Part shown: piece after piece, positions 10,224 through 18,145 of the stretch
How positions within the stretch are numbered: the first letter of the stretch is position 1
How the letters are laid out: each line of letters starts with the position of its first letter
Assembly: GCF_013761175.1 (NCBI RefSeq)
Contig: NZ_JACDUR010000005.1
Location: 1-64,000, forward strand
Reading direction: 5' to 3'
DNA length: 64,000 bases
Source: Nonomuraea soli
GTDB lineage: Bacteria; Actinomycetota; Actinomycetes; Streptosporangiales; Streptosporangiaceae
Translations under genes and position numbers: made by a program
Notes under the pieces: model-generated
Told to the model about the DNA's origin: nothing
Databases searched by the model: none
Seen by the model: only the letters and a program-made list of their open reading frames with translations

Positions 10224-10279
10224 TCGCCTGGTAACCCATGATGGCCTAGTGCATATTGGGGCAAACAGGTAGCAGCAGG

Positions 10280-10714
10280 ATGGATCCCGTGGTCACTGCC
10301 GAGTGCCTCCAGATCACTCGCGAGGTAGATTTCTCCCGCGTGTGCTCCTGGCCCCTCCCCTTTCAGGCCGACTCGGTCAAGACCGCACGCGACGTCACCC
10401 GCTCGACTCTGTCGGGTTGGGGACTGTCCGAATTGGGGGACGACGCCGCCCTGGTCGTGTCGGAACTGGTCACCAACGCTGTCCGATACACCCGCGGCGA
10501 CCCCCAGATCACCCTTCTCCTCATGCTGGCGGACCCCCACGTGCTACTCGCCGTGACCGACCCCAGCGACGAGGCGCCGCTCCCCAAGGAGCCCGACTTC
10601 TGCTCCGAGAACGGCCGCGGGCTCTACATCGTCGAGACCTACAGCCAGCGGTGGGGCTGGGACTCCCTCACCGGCGGCGGCAAGGCCGTCTGGGCCCTCT
10701 TCCGCACCGGCTGA
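10280..10714 (+). CDS. ATP-binding protein, HATPase_c / anti-sigma-factor-kinase-like
   Basis: Small stand-alone GHKL ATPase domain (144 residues from the ATG at 10280), resembling RsbW/SpoIIAB kinases that phosphorylate anti-anti-sigma factors or bind sigma factors. Motifs seen are the N-box (SELVTNAVRYT), a G1-like TDPSDEAPL and a G2 box (ENGRGLYIV). The start is uncertain: a GTG at 10289 has AGCAGGA about 8 nt upstream and may be the true one, and a TTG at 10256 is also possible. It is divergent from the XRE/DUF5753 regulator and probably works with it. Confidence 0.85.
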   Translation: MDPVVTAECLQITREVDFSRVCSWPLPFQADSVKTARDVTRSTLSGWGLSELGDDAALVVSELVTNAVRYTRGDPQITLLLMLADPHVLLAVTDPSDEAPLPKEPDFCSENGRGLYIVETYSQRWGWDSLTGGGKAVWALFRTG

Positions 10715-10830
10715 TCCAGGTGTGTCGTTGAGGCCGTGCACGCCTCACCTCTTCTCCGTACGGCTCTCGCGGCCGCTCCCGTGTGGCACCCCGTCAGCCC
10801 GGTCCGCCCCCACTACCCTGGCTGATCACG

Positions 10831-11430
10831 ATGGACATGTGGAATGACCTGCTCGTCACCGGCGTCCCCCTCCTCGACAAGGCGATCAGAACCGTCTGCG
10901 TCTACCTCGCCCTCGCCGTCCTGCTCCGCCTCGCGGGCAAACGCGAACTGGCCCAGCTCACCGGATTCGACCTCGTCGTCATGCTGCTGCTGTCGAACGT
11001 CGTCCAGAACGCCGTCATCGGGCCCGACAACTCGCTCTGGGGCGGGCTGTTCGGCGCGATCGTGCTCCTGGCCGCCAACGCGGTGACCGTACGGCTCGCC
11101 GAGGCCGTACCGCTGGTGGGGTGGTGGTTCAAGGGCAAGCCCACGGTCCTCGCATCGCACGGCGCCTACATCCCCTCGGCCCTGCGGCGCCTGGGACTGC
11201 GGCGCAGCGACGTCGACCAGGCGATCCTGCAGCAGGGCGGGTCGTCGGTGGCCGACACGCAGTCGGTGACCCTGGAGCCGGGCGGCGCACTGCTCGTACG
11301 GCTACGGCCGGAGGAGGAGAACGCGTCCGCCGGGGACATGGCGGAGATCCGGGAGCGCCTGGACCGCATCGAGCGACTGCTTCGCGAACAGGCATCTCGG
11401 GGCGAGAACACGAAAGGCCAGGCACCCTAG
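10831..11430 (+). CDS. DUF421 / YetF-domain membrane protein
   Basis: The 199-residue protein starts with three hydrophobic segments (about 10-95) containing the family-typical LRLAGKRELAQLTGFD and LLLSNVVQNA, followed by a cytoplasmic beta-rich YetF domain (PTVLASHGAYI; about 105-165) and a charged helical tail. The biochemical function of the family is unsettled; a sensory or stress role is assumed. The ATG at 10831 lacks a Shine-Dalgarno site, and TACCCT lies about 12 nt upstream, so the transcript may be leaderless. It ends 28 bp before the 3' end of the convergent tRNA-Gly gene. Confidence 0.87.
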   Translation: MDMWNDLLVTGVPLLDKAIRTVCVYLALAVLLRLAGKRELAQLTGFDLVVMLLLSNVVQNAVIGPDNSLWGGLFGAIVLLAANAVTVRLAEAVPLVGWWFKGKPTVLASHGAYIPSALRRLGLRRSDVDQAILQQGGSSVADTQSVTLEPGGALLVRLRPEEENASAGDMAEIRERLDRIERLLREQASRGENTKGQAP

Positions 11431-11458
11431 CGGGTTGACCTGGCCTTTCGCCGGTGGG

Positions 11459-11529
11459 AGCGGACGACGGGAATCGAACCCGCGTAGCCAGTTTGGAAGA
11501 CTGGGGCTCTACCATTGAGCTACGTCCGC
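11459..11529 (-). tRNA. tRNA-Gly (anticodon TCC)
   Basis: The minus strand folds into a cloverleaf of 71 nt: acceptor stem GCGGACG/CGTCCGC, D-arm AGCTCAATGGTAGAGC, anticodon loop CTTCCAA (TCC) and T-loop GGTTCGATTCC. The 3' CCA is not encoded. It is convergent with the YetF gene and divergent from tRNA-Pro. Confidence 0.97.
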
Positions 11530-11619
11530 GCGAGCCGGTCGAAGTCTGGTCTAGACTTCATCCGGTCGTCAGGGCGTAAGCGTACCGGAGTCTCCGACAG
11601 CTTGCGCACGCGACGACAC

Positions 11620-11693
11620 CGGGGCGTGGCGCAGCTTGGTAGCGCGCTTGCTTTGGGAGCAAGAAGTCGCAGGTTCAAATCCTGTCGCCCCGA
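11620..11693 (+). tRNA. tRNA-Pro (anticodon TGG)
   Basis: A 74-nt cloverleaf: acceptor stem CGGGGCG/CGCCCCG with discriminator A, D-arm GCGCAGCTTGGTAGCGC, anticodon loop CTTTGGG (TGG) and T-loop GGTTCAAATCC. CCA is not encoded. The CG first pair and TGG anticodon identify tRNA-Pro. Confidence 0.97.
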
Positions 11694-11747
11694 CTCCTCG
11701 TCTGAGCCCGGTCTTCGGGCGCGGGCGTCCGCCCTTAGCGTGGACGC

Positions 11748-12104
11748 ATGCATGACCATCCACGACAGAGCCAGCTCGTCGTCGACTGCGCCGAGCCCGC
11801 GGTCCTGGCCGCCTTCTGGGGGGCGCTCCTGGGCGGGCTGCCCGTCGACAGGGATCCCGCCTGGTCGTCCGTCGATCCCCCTGGGGGGCTCCGGCTGGCC
11901 TTCCAGAAGGTGCCGGAGCCCAAGAGCCTCAAGAACCGCCTCCACCTCGACCTGGCCGTGCCCGACGTCGACACGGCCGCGGCGGACGCCGAGCGGCTCG
12001 GGGGGACGCGGGCGGGGGCGCTCCAGAAGGACGACCAGGGCGCGTTCCAGGTGATGCGGGACCCTGAGGGCAACGAGTTCTGTTTCGTGGAGGGCCCGGC
12101 CTAG
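11748..12104 (+). CDS. VOC-superfamily (glyoxalase-like) protein
   Basis: A compact 118-residue protein with the two beta-alpha-beta modules of the vicinal oxygen chelate fold. Seen are a first half beginning SQLVVDCAEPAVLAAFW and a C-terminal DPEGNEFCFVE, the usual end of glyoxalase-like domains. The substrate is unknown. TAGCGT at 11736-11741, six nt before the ATG and with no Shine-Dalgarno site, points to a leaderless mRNA. It is convergent with the PIG-L deacetylase gene, only 3 bp apart. Confidence 0.85.
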   Translation: MHDHPRQSQLVVDCAEPAVLAAFWGALLGGLPVDRDPAWSSVDPPGGLRLAFQKVPEPKSLKNRLHLDLAVPDVDTAAADAERLGGTRAGALQKDDQGAFQVMRDPEGNEFCFVEGPA

Positions 12105-12107
12105 GTG

Positions 12108-12917
12108 TCAGGGGCGCAGGCCCGCGAACAGGTCGTCCTCCTGCTCCGGCCCCTCCACGCGGCTCTGCTGCCGGATGAAGTGCTCCGTGGCGAACACCCG
12201 CCGCTGCGCCTCCTCCGGCAGCTGCAGCAGGAACATGCTCTCGGTCTGTGACGCGTGCGCCTTAAGCGCCGTCACCTTCTGCTCGATGAACGCCGACACG
12301 TCCACCGCGCTCGTCACCAGCTCGTCGGGGGTGCCGAACTCCTCCGGGAGCTCGCCGAAGTCCAGCCCGAGCGAGCGCACGAACTCGAACGTCTCCCGGA
12401 TCCCCGACCGGGGGATCGCCGTGTAGTACAGCTTGTCGGGAATGCCGGTGGAGGTGAAGGCGTCCACGGCGATGCGGTGGGCCTGGATGTGGTCGGGGTG
12501 GCCGTAGCCGCCGTTCTCGTCGTAGGTGACGATCACCTGCGGCCGGTACTTCTCGATCAGCGCCGCGAGCGCGGCCGACGACTCCGCCAAGGGGATGTTC
12601 GCGAAAGCCGAGGGGTGCGCGTTGCCGTCCCACCCGTCCATTCCCGAGTCGCGGTAGCCGAGCAGCTCCACGTGGTGGATGCCGAGGTGCCCGGCCGACT
12701 CCTGGAGCTCGGCGAGGCGCTGGGCCACGACGGCGACCTCGTCGTGGCCGTCGTCGCCGGGCTTGACGCCTCCCGCGCCGTCGCCCTGATCGCCGTTGGT
12801 GCACGTGACCAGGACGGTGCGGATGCCCTCGGCCGCGTAGCGGGCCAGGATGCCGCCGGTGCTGATCACCTCGTCGTCGGGGTGGGCGTGGACAGCCATG
12901 AGCGTCAGTTCCGTCAT
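12108..12917 (-). CDS. PIG-L (LmbE-type) family deacetylase, MshB/Mca-like
   Basis: Zinc-dependent N-deacetylase of the family that includes MshB (mycothiol synthesis) and Mca (mycothiol-conjugate amidase). The 269-residue protein has the N-terminal metal motif AHPDDE (11-16) and the GHPDH motif near residue 143. The sequence after AHPDDE (VISTGG) differs from classical MshB and Mca, so the exact substrate is not assigned. TAACCT sits six nt before the ATG on the minus strand, fitting a leaderless start. It is divergent from the uridine-kinase-like gene, whose own leaderless promoter lies in the same 32-bp gap. Confidence 0.86.
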   Translation of the reverse strand: MTELTLMAVHAHPDDEVISTGGILARYAAEGIRTVLVTCTNGDQGDGAGGVKPGDDGHDEVAVVAQRLAELQESAGHLGIHHVELLGYRDSGMDGWDGNAHPSAFANIPLAESSAALAALIEKYRPQVIVTYDENGGYGHPDHIQAHRIAVDAFTSTGIPDKLYYTAIPRSGIRETFEFVRSLGLDFGELPEEFGTPDELVTSAVDVSAFIEQKVTALKAHASQTESMFLLQLPEEAQRRVFATEHFIRQQSRVEGPEQEDDLFAGLRP

Positions 12918-12949
12918 GAGTCGAGGTTAGCCACCATTAGCGTGGAGTC

Positions 12950-13552
12950 GTGCGTGCGCGGGCGATTTCTCCAGAACACCTGATCGAGGAGCTGGCCGAG
13001 CGGATCGTGTCCGGCGGGGCGCGCCGGGTGGCGATCGACGGCGCGCCGGGGGCGGAGCCGGGCCGGCTGGCGGACGCGCTGGTGGAGCCGCTCAAGGCGG
13101 CGGGCAGGGCGCCCGTCCGGGTGTCTGCGGGCGACTTCCTGCGTCCCGCCTCGCTCAGGCTGGAGTACGGCAGGACGGACCCGGACGAGTTCTACGACTC
13201 CTGGCTGGATGCCAGGGCGCTCAGCAGAGAGGTGCTCGACCGCCGGGGAAGCGTCCTGACCAAGTTGTGGAACGCCGGGACCGACCGCGCCTACCGCGTG
13301 CCGTACACCCCTGTGCCGGAGAGCGGCGTGGTGCTCGTGGACGGCACGCTGCTCCTGGGCAGGGGGCTGGCGTTCGATCTGACCGTGCATCTGTGGCTCT
13401 CGCGGGCGGCGCTGCGCAGGAAGACCGAGGAGGCGCTCCAGTGGCGGCTCCCGGCCTACGAACGCTACGAAAGGGAGATAAGTCCGCTGAAAGCCTCGGA
13501 TATCGCCGTCAAGGTCGATGACCCCCGCCACCCGGCGATAATCGAAGGATGA
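12950..13552 (+). CDS. Uridine kinase-like P-loop protein (degenerate)
   Basis: The 200-residue protein resembles actinobacterial proteins annotated as uridine kinase: a VAIDGAPG strand-loop (28-35), a VSAGDFLRP segment and a late YERYERE helix. The P-loop reads GAPGAEPGR and lacks the GK(S/T) needed for normal nucleotide binding, so kinase activity is doubtful. The GTG start follows TAGCGT (12938-12943) by six nt, a leaderless geometry. Its stop overlaps the start of the next small gene (ATGA), so the two are translationally coupled. Confidence 0.75.
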   Translation: MRARAISPEHLIEELAERIVSGGARRVAIDGAPGAEPGRLADALVEPLKAAGRAPVRVSAGDFLRPASLRLEYGRTDPDEFYDSWLDARALSREVLDRRGSVLTKLWNAGTDRAYRVPYTPVPESGVVLVDGTLLLGRGLAFDLTVHLWLSRAALRRKTEEALQWRLPAYERYEREISPLKASDIAVKVDDPRHPAIIEG

Positions 13553-13794
13553 GAACTCCCCTGACCCCCGACGAGGAAGCCCGCTTCCACGTCGTCATGA
13601 CGGAGCTCGTGGAGCAGAAGCTGGGCGAGCACGGCACCTTCCGCATCACCGCCGACACCGAGGAGGACCGGGCCCGGTGGCAGGAGGTCGCCAGACGGGT
13701 GGGTGAGCGGTCCGGGCACTCGATCGTGAGCTACTCCAACGGCCGGACGATCATGATCACCTCCCCCGAGCGGGTGGGCGTCATCGAGGAGTAG
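13549..13794 (+). CDS. Small conserved protein of unknown function
   Basis: I do not recognise this 81-residue protein. It is charged, with helical N-terminal sequence (TPDEEARFHVVMTELVEQ) and a C-terminal strand-like region (HSIVSYSNGRTIMITSPE). No membrane segment or signal peptide is seen. The ATG overlaps the upstream stop codon in ATGA, which argues that it is a real, coupled gene and that it works with the uridine-kinase-like protein. Codon bias matches its neighbours. Confidence 0.75.
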   Translation: MRTPLTPDEEARFHVVMTELVEQKLGEHGTFRITADTEEDRARWQEVARRVGERSGHSIVSYSNGRTIMITSPERVGVIEE

Positions 13795-13842
13795 CGTCCC
13801 GGCCGCGGGAAGAGCCGAGCCCCGGAAACGGTTACGCCGGAC

Positions 13843-14730
13843 ATGACCGATTACGGACGTGACCTGCGCTTCGGCTACTTCCTCGTGCCGAACGCCGACG
13901 ACCCGCTGATCGAGCGCGCCCGGCTCGCCGAGCGCCTGGGCCTGGACCTGATCGGCATCCAGGACCACCCCTACCAGCGCCGCTACGTCGACACCTGGAC
14001 CCTGCTGACGACGATCGCCGCCAGGACCGAGCGGATCACACTCTTCCCCGACGTGGCGAACCTGCCGCTGCGCCCGCCCGCCGTGCTCGCCAAGGCCGCG
14101 GCCACCCTCGACCTGCTCAGCGGCGGCCGCTTCGAGCTGGGCCTGGGCGCCGGAGGGTTCTGGGACGCGATCGACGCCTACGGCGGGCCCCGCCGTACCG
14201 GCGGGCAGGCTCTCGGCGCGCTCGCCGAGGCGATCGAGGTGATCAGGCGGATCTGGAGCGGCGAGCGCAACCAGCGGTTCGAGGGCGAGCACTACCACCT
14301 GCGCGGCGCCCAGCCAGGCCCGGCGCCCGCGCACCCGATCGGCATCTGGATCGGCGCGAAGGGTCCCAGGGCCATGGCCCTGACAGGCGCCATGGCGGAC
14401 GGTTGGGTGTCGTCGTCACCGTGGGCCACCACCGACACGCTCCCGGAGCTCCAGGACCGAATCGACGAGGCGGCCCGCCAGGCGGGCCGTGACCCGCGCG
14501 GCATTCGGCGCGTCCACAACATCAACGGCCTCATCACCGACAGGAGCACGAGCTTCCTGTACGGCCCGGCTGACCAGTGGGTCGAGGAGCTGACGGACCT
14601 GGCGATCTCGCACGGCCAGGACAGCTTCGTGCTGTGGCCGGAGCGCGACGACGAGCGCCAGTTGAAGATCTTCGCCGAGGAGATCGTCCCGGAAGTTCGC
14701 CGACAGGTAGCACGCGAGCGCAAGGAGTAG
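13843..14730 (+). CDS. LLM-class flavin-dependent oxidoreductase
   Basis: The 295-residue TIM-barrel protein belongs to the luciferase-like family that uses FMN or coenzyme F420. Family features are LRFGYFLVPN at the start, IGIQDHPYQ, the LDLLSGGRFELGLGAG block (about 95-110) and a C-terminal LTGAMADGWV. The substrate cannot be read from sequence. It lies 12 bp upstream of the TrpB-like gene and is probably co-transcribed with it. Confidence 0.9.
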   Translation: MTDYGRDLRFGYFLVPNADDPLIERARLAERLGLDLIGIQDHPYQRRYVDTWTLLTTIAARTERITLFPDVANLPLRPPAVLAKAAATLDLLSGGRFELGLGAGGFWDAIDAYGGPRRTGGQALGALAEAIEVIRRIWSGERNQRFEGEHYHLRGAQPGPAPAHPIGIWIGAKGPRAMALTGAMADGWVSSSPWATTDTLPELQDRIDEAARQAGRDPRGIRRVHNINGLITDRSTSFLYGPADQWVEELTDLAISHGQDSFVLWPERDDERQLKIFAEEIVPEVRRQVARERKE

Positions 14731-14742
14731 CAAACTCGGGAA

Positions 14743-16047
14743 ATGACTCCCAGCCACTGGTACAACATCATTCCCGACCTGACCGCTCCCCCGCCCCCGC
14801 CGCTGCACCCGGCGACCATGCAGCCCGTGGGTCCCGACGACCTGGCCCCGCTGTTCCCCATGGAGCTGATCGGCCAGGAGGTGAGCACCGACAGGTTCGT
14901 CGAGATCCCGCAGGAGGTGCTCGACGTCTACCGGCTGTGGCGGCCCACTCCCCTCATCAGGGCGCACCGCCTGGAGAAGGCGCTGCAGACCCCGGCGCGT
15001 ATCTACTACAAGTACGAGGGGGTCTCCCCCGCCGGGTCGCACAAGCCGAACACGGCCGTGCCGCAGGCCTACTACAACGCCCGCGAAGGCGTGCGCCGCC
15101 TGACCACCGAGACCGGCGCCGGGCAGTGGGGCTCCTCGCTGGCCTTCGCCTGCGCGCAGTTCGGCCTGGAGTGCCAGATCTGGATGGTGCGCGCCTCCTA
15201 CGACCAGAAGCCGTATCGCAGGAGCCTCATGCAGGTCTACGGCGCGACCGTGCACGCCAGCCCGTCACCGGTGACGGGCGCGGGCAGCAAGATCCTCGCC
15301 GAGAACCCCGACTCCACCGGCAGCCTGGGCATCGCCATCAGCGAGGCGGTGGAGGTGGCCGGCCAGGACCCCGCCACGCGTTACGCGCTGGGCAGCGTGC
15401 TCAACCATGTGCTCATGCATCAGACGGTGATCGGCGAGGAGGCTCTCAAGCAGCTGCCCGAGCGTCCCGACCTGGTGATCGGGTGCACCGGCGGCGGCTC
15501 CAACTTCGCCGGGCTGGCCTTCCCCTTCATGCGCGAGCACCCCGACATCACCTTCAGGGCCGTGGAGCCCGAGGCGTGCCCGTCGTTCACCCGGGGTCGC
15601 TACGCCTACGACTTCGGCGACACCGCGGGCTTCACGCCGCTGCTGAAGATGCACACCCTGGGCCACTCGTTCGTGCCCGACCCGATCCACGCCGGAGGGC
15701 TCAGGTATCACGGCATGTCGCCGCTGCTGTCGCACATGTACGAGCTGGGCATGTTCGAGGCGGTCACCCGGTCGCAGACCGAGTGTTTCGAGGCGGGCGT
15801 GCGCTTCGCCAGGACCGAGGGCATCGTGCCGGCGCCCGAGCCGACCCACGCGCTCGCCGAGACCATCGCCGAGGCGTTGCGCTGCAAGGAGACGGGCGAG
15901 CCCAAGGTCATCCTCACCGCGTTGTGCGGGCACGGGCACTTCGACATGGCCGCCTACGACCGCTACCTGGCGGGCGAGATGCGCGACTTCGCACTGCCGC
16001 AGGAGCGCATCGACGAGGCGCTCAGCACCCTTCCCGTCACCGGTTAG
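14743..16047 (+). CDS. TrpB-like (TrpB2-type) PLP-dependent enzyme
   Basis: A 434-residue fold-type II PLP enzyme. The lysine that binds PLP is K101 in GSHKPN, and the phosphate-binding loop is TGGGSN (about 249-254). The N-terminal extension and the motif KYEGVSPAGSHKPN mark the TrpB2 subgroup, which usually lacks an adjacent TrpA. That is the case here: the neighbours are an LLM oxidoreductase and a convergent flavin monooxygenase. It may make tryptophan from indole and serine or act on another substrate. Confidence 0.88.
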   Translation: MTPSHWYNIIPDLTAPPPPPLHPATMQPVGPDDLAPLFPMELIGQEVSTDRFVEIPQEVLDVYRLWRPTPLIRAHRLEKALQTPARIYYKYEGVSPAGSHKPNTAVPQAYYNAREGVRRLTTETGAGQWGSSLAFACAQFGLECQIWMVRASYDQKPYRRSLMQVYGATVHASPSPVTGAGSKILAENPDSTGSLGIAISEAVEVAGQDPATRYALGSVLNHVLMHQTVIGEEALKQLPERPDLVIGCTGGGSNFAGLAFPFMREHPDITFRAVEPEACPSFTRGRYAYDFGDTAGFTPLLKMHTLGHSFVPDPIHAGGLRYHGMSPLLSHMYELGMFEAVTRSQTECFEAGVRFARTEGIVPAPEPTHALAETIAEALRCKETGEPKVILTALCGHGHFDMAAYDRYLAGEMRDFALPQERIDEALSTLPVTG

Positions 16048-16052
16048 AGGGC

Positions 16053-17279
16053 TCAGGCGAACGCCTTCTCCCTGAGCCCGGGGAAGCGCGCCGCCGTGCG
16101 CAGGAAGGCCTTGAAGCCCATCCTCGCCAGGCGCCTGTCCGACACGAACGACTGGGCGGCCTTCAGCGAGTCACGGACGGCCGCGAAGCCGTACTGGCGC
16201 ATCTCCTGCTCGTAGCGGCCGATCGCCTCGACCGTGCCGTCGTCCAGCGCGGCGCACAGCAGCGCGGCGTCGCGCAGCGCGATGTTGGCGCCGATGCCGC
16301 GCATCGGCGTCATGCTGTGGATCGCGTCGCCGAGCAGGGTGATCGTGCTGGGTTCCCAGGCCTCGACCGGGACCGAGGTGCGGATCGGCAGCAGGCTCAC
16401 GGTGTCGGGGTCGCTCAGCTCGACCAGGCGCCGCAGGTCGGGGTGCCAGGTCGCGACGAGACCTGAGACCGTGGCGCGAAGTTCCTCGCCCGGCATGCGC
16501 GCGAGCCCGCCGGGGAAGCGCTCCGCCGATGCGCCGACCGCCCACAGGATGTAGCTGGAGTTGTTGTCCATGAGGGCGCCCTCCTGCTCGGTGCGCCCGA
16601 TCTCGCCCACCGCCTCGGCGACGTCGTGGGGTGCGCAGAACATGCCGAATCCGGGCGGCGGCAGGATCATGTTGGGCCCGTCGGCCAGGCGCGGAGCGAT
16701 CAGCCCGCGGGTGCGTGGCGTCAGGGGGAACTTGCCGGCCACCGTCGTGATCCCGGTGTCGACGCGCTCGGCGTGAGGGAGGTACTGCCGTCGCACCCGC
16801 GAGGTGCCGCCGTCGGCTCCGACCACGATGTCGGCCACGCAGGTGCTGCCGTCGGCGAAGTGCAGCGTCGTGGTGCCGTCGGCGTTGCGCTCGTAGCGTT
16901 CGTACTTCTTGCCGAAGCGCACCACCTCCTCCAGGCCCGACAGCAGGACCTGCCGCAGCGTGATGCGGCTGACCGAGTAGTGCTCGGCGTCAGGGGGCGT
17001 CTCGACGAGCAGCAACTGGCCGAGCTGCTCGGTGAGGAAGCCGAAGTCCTGGCCGCCATGGCCGGTGGTGGCCAGGAACGTCCGCCACAGCGGCTCGGGC
17101 AGGCACTGGCGCAGCGCCCGCGCGCCCTGGGGGTCGATGTGCACCCGGTAGCCCTGGAGCCGGTCGGACGGGGTGCGGTCCCGCTCGAAGACCGCGACGT
17201 CGACGCCCTTGCCGTGCAGGCCCTGCGCCAGGCAGAGGCCGCCGATTCCGCCGCCGATCACGGCGATGTGGGTTCTCAT
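16053..17279 (-). CDS. FAD-dependent monooxygenase
   Basis: A 408-residue class A flavoprotein monooxygenase. It has GGGIGG (9-14) for FAD binding, a central VVGADGGTSRVR (the DG motif) and a late LLGDAIHSMTP (the GD motif). I start it at the ATG at 17279; the longer frame would run through the operators. On the minus strand TTGACA (17310-17315), 17 bp and GATAGT (17287-17292) form a near-consensus promoter whose start site would fall at or next to the ATG. The promoter lies inside twin TetR operators, so this gene is the likely target of the divergent repressor. Confidence 0.9.
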   Translation of the reverse strand: MRTHIAVIGGGIGGLCLAQGLHGKGVDVAVFERDRTPSDRLQGYRVHIDPQGARALRQCLPEPLWRTFLATTGHGGQDFGFLTEQLGQLLLVETPPDAEHYSVSRITLRQVLLSGLEEVVRFGKKYERYERNADGTTTLHFADGSTCVADIVVGADGGTSRVRRQYLPHAERVDTGITTVAGKFPLTPRTRGLIAPRLADGPNMILPPPGFGMFCAPHDVAEAVGEIGRTEQEGALMDNNSSYILWAVGASAERFPGGLARMPGEELRATVSGLVATWHPDLRRLVELSDPDTVSLLPIRTSVPVEAWEPSTITLLGDAIHSMTPMRGIGANIALRDAALLCAALDDGTVEAIGRYEQEMRQYGFAAVRDSLKAAQSFVSDRRLARMGFKAFLRTAARFPGLREKAFA

Positions 17280-17286
17280 GCCACCG

Positions 17287-17315
17287 ACTATCAACCATAT
17301 GGATAATTCTGTCAA
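17287..17315 (-). promoter_or_regulatory. promoter of the flavin monooxygenase gene
   Basis: On the minus strand TTGACA (17310-17315) and GATAGT (17287-17292) are separated by 17 bp. The expected start of transcription is within a few bases of the ATG at 17279. Both hexamers are overlapped by the operator repeats. Confidence 0.75.
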
Positions 17316-17331
17316 CCATCCGGATGGTTGA
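17291..17331. promoter_or_regulatory. twin TetR operators
   Basis: A perfect 20-bp palindrome, TCAACCATCC then GGATGGTTGA (17312-17331), is accompanied by an imperfect copy (17291-17310) starting TCAACCATATGGAT. The two centres are 21 bp apart, two helical turns, so dimers would bind the same DNA face. The sites cover the divergent promoters of the monooxygenase and tetR genes. Confidence 0.85.
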
Positions 17332-17344
17332 TAAACTGCGGCGC

Positions 17345-17929
17345 ATGAGAAGAGCGCCTCAGGACAAGCAGCGCGACGCCGAGCGCACCAAGGCACGCAT
17401 CCTCGAAGCCGCCGTCGAGGAGTTCGGCGCCAAGGGCTTCGCCGGGGCACGGGTCAGCGAGATCGCCGCCCGCGCGGGCATCAACAAGCAGCTGATCTCC
17501 TACTACTTCGGCGGCAAGGAGGGCCTCTACCAGCACGTCGTGGCCCAGTGGCGAGGGCACGAGAGCGCCTTCGCCGAGCCGGGCCAGGACCTCGGCACGC
17601 TCATCGCCTCCTACGTACGGGCCAACGCGGCCAACCCCGACTTCGGCCGGCTGATGGTCTGGGAAGGCCTCGGTGAGGCGCCGCCCGACCCGGCGTTCGT
17701 CGAGGAGATGCGCCGCAACGTGGACGAGCTGCGGCAGCGGCAGGAGGCGGGCGAGCTGCCCGGCGACGTGGACCCGGGCGCGGCGATGATCGCGATGTTC
17801 GCCATGTCGGCGGCGGGGGTCGTCTTCCCCCAGCTCGCGCAGGCGGTCACCGGACTGGGGCGCGAGGAGTTCGGCGAGTTCTACGCCGAGCAGATGGCGC
17901 GGCTCGTGGGTGCCTGGCGCACCCCCTGA
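17345..17929 (+). CDS. TetR-family transcriptional repressor
   Basis: The 194-residue protein has the N-terminal TetR helix-turn-helix (RILEAAVEEFGAKGF through LISYYFGGKEGLYQ, about 18-65) and a helical ligand-binding C-terminal domain. I use the ATG at 17345: TAAACT (17332-17337) lies seven nt before it, which fits a leaderless start. An upstream ATG at 17324 lies inside the operator palindrome. It most likely represses itself and the divergent flavin monooxygenase, and is induced by a small hydrophobic ligand that the oxygenase may modify. Confidence 0.92.
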   Translation: MRRAPQDKQRDAERTKARILEAAVEEFGAKGFAGARVSEIAARAGINKQLISYYFGGKEGLYQHVVAQWRGHESAFAEPGQDLGTLIASYVRANAANPDFGRLMVWEGLGEAPPDPAFVEEMRRNVDELRQRQEAGELPGDVDPGAAMIAMFAMSAAGVVFPQLAQAVTGLGREEFGEFYAEQMARLVGAWRTP

Positions 17930-17947
17930 CACCCGCGAGCCGTACGG

Positions 17948-18025
17948 CTAGCGCGAGGCGGGGCGCTTGCCGTGGTTGGCCTTCTTCTTCTTGCGTGCCC
18001 TGCTCTTGCGTGCTCGCTTGGCCAT
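17948..18025 (-). CDS. 50S ribosomal protein bL37 (25-residue)
   Basis: A 25-codon gene encodes a very basic peptide starting MAKRARKSRARKK and containing KANHGKRP. This closely resembles the 24-residue bL37 described in mycobacterial large ribosomal subunits (MAKR-RKKR-RK then KANHGKRP). The ATG at 18025 has a GGAGGT Shine-Dalgarno site directly upstream. The gene falls below the length cut-off of most gene finders. It lies between the tetR and deoR genes. Confidence 0.85.
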   Translation of the reverse strand: MAKRARKSRARKKKKANHGKRPASR

Positions 18026-18145
18026 GGCACCTCCAGAGGGATGTGGTGTAGGTCACAACGTCTCGCGGGATCGGGGCCTGGTCAACCGCTCACACTTCAA
18101 CACCGACGTGTCATAATTTGGTGGAATGTGTTGGAAGGAGGCCCC

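Noticed and set aside
12108..12917. Assigning the PIG-L protein as mshB or mca
   Set aside because: Only the general family motifs are present. The residues after AHPDDE differ from both, so I left the symbol blank.
14743..16047. Canonical tryptophan synthase beta chain
   Set aside because: The N-terminal extension and the GSHKPN motif are of the TrpB2 type, and no trpA or other trp gene is adjacent.
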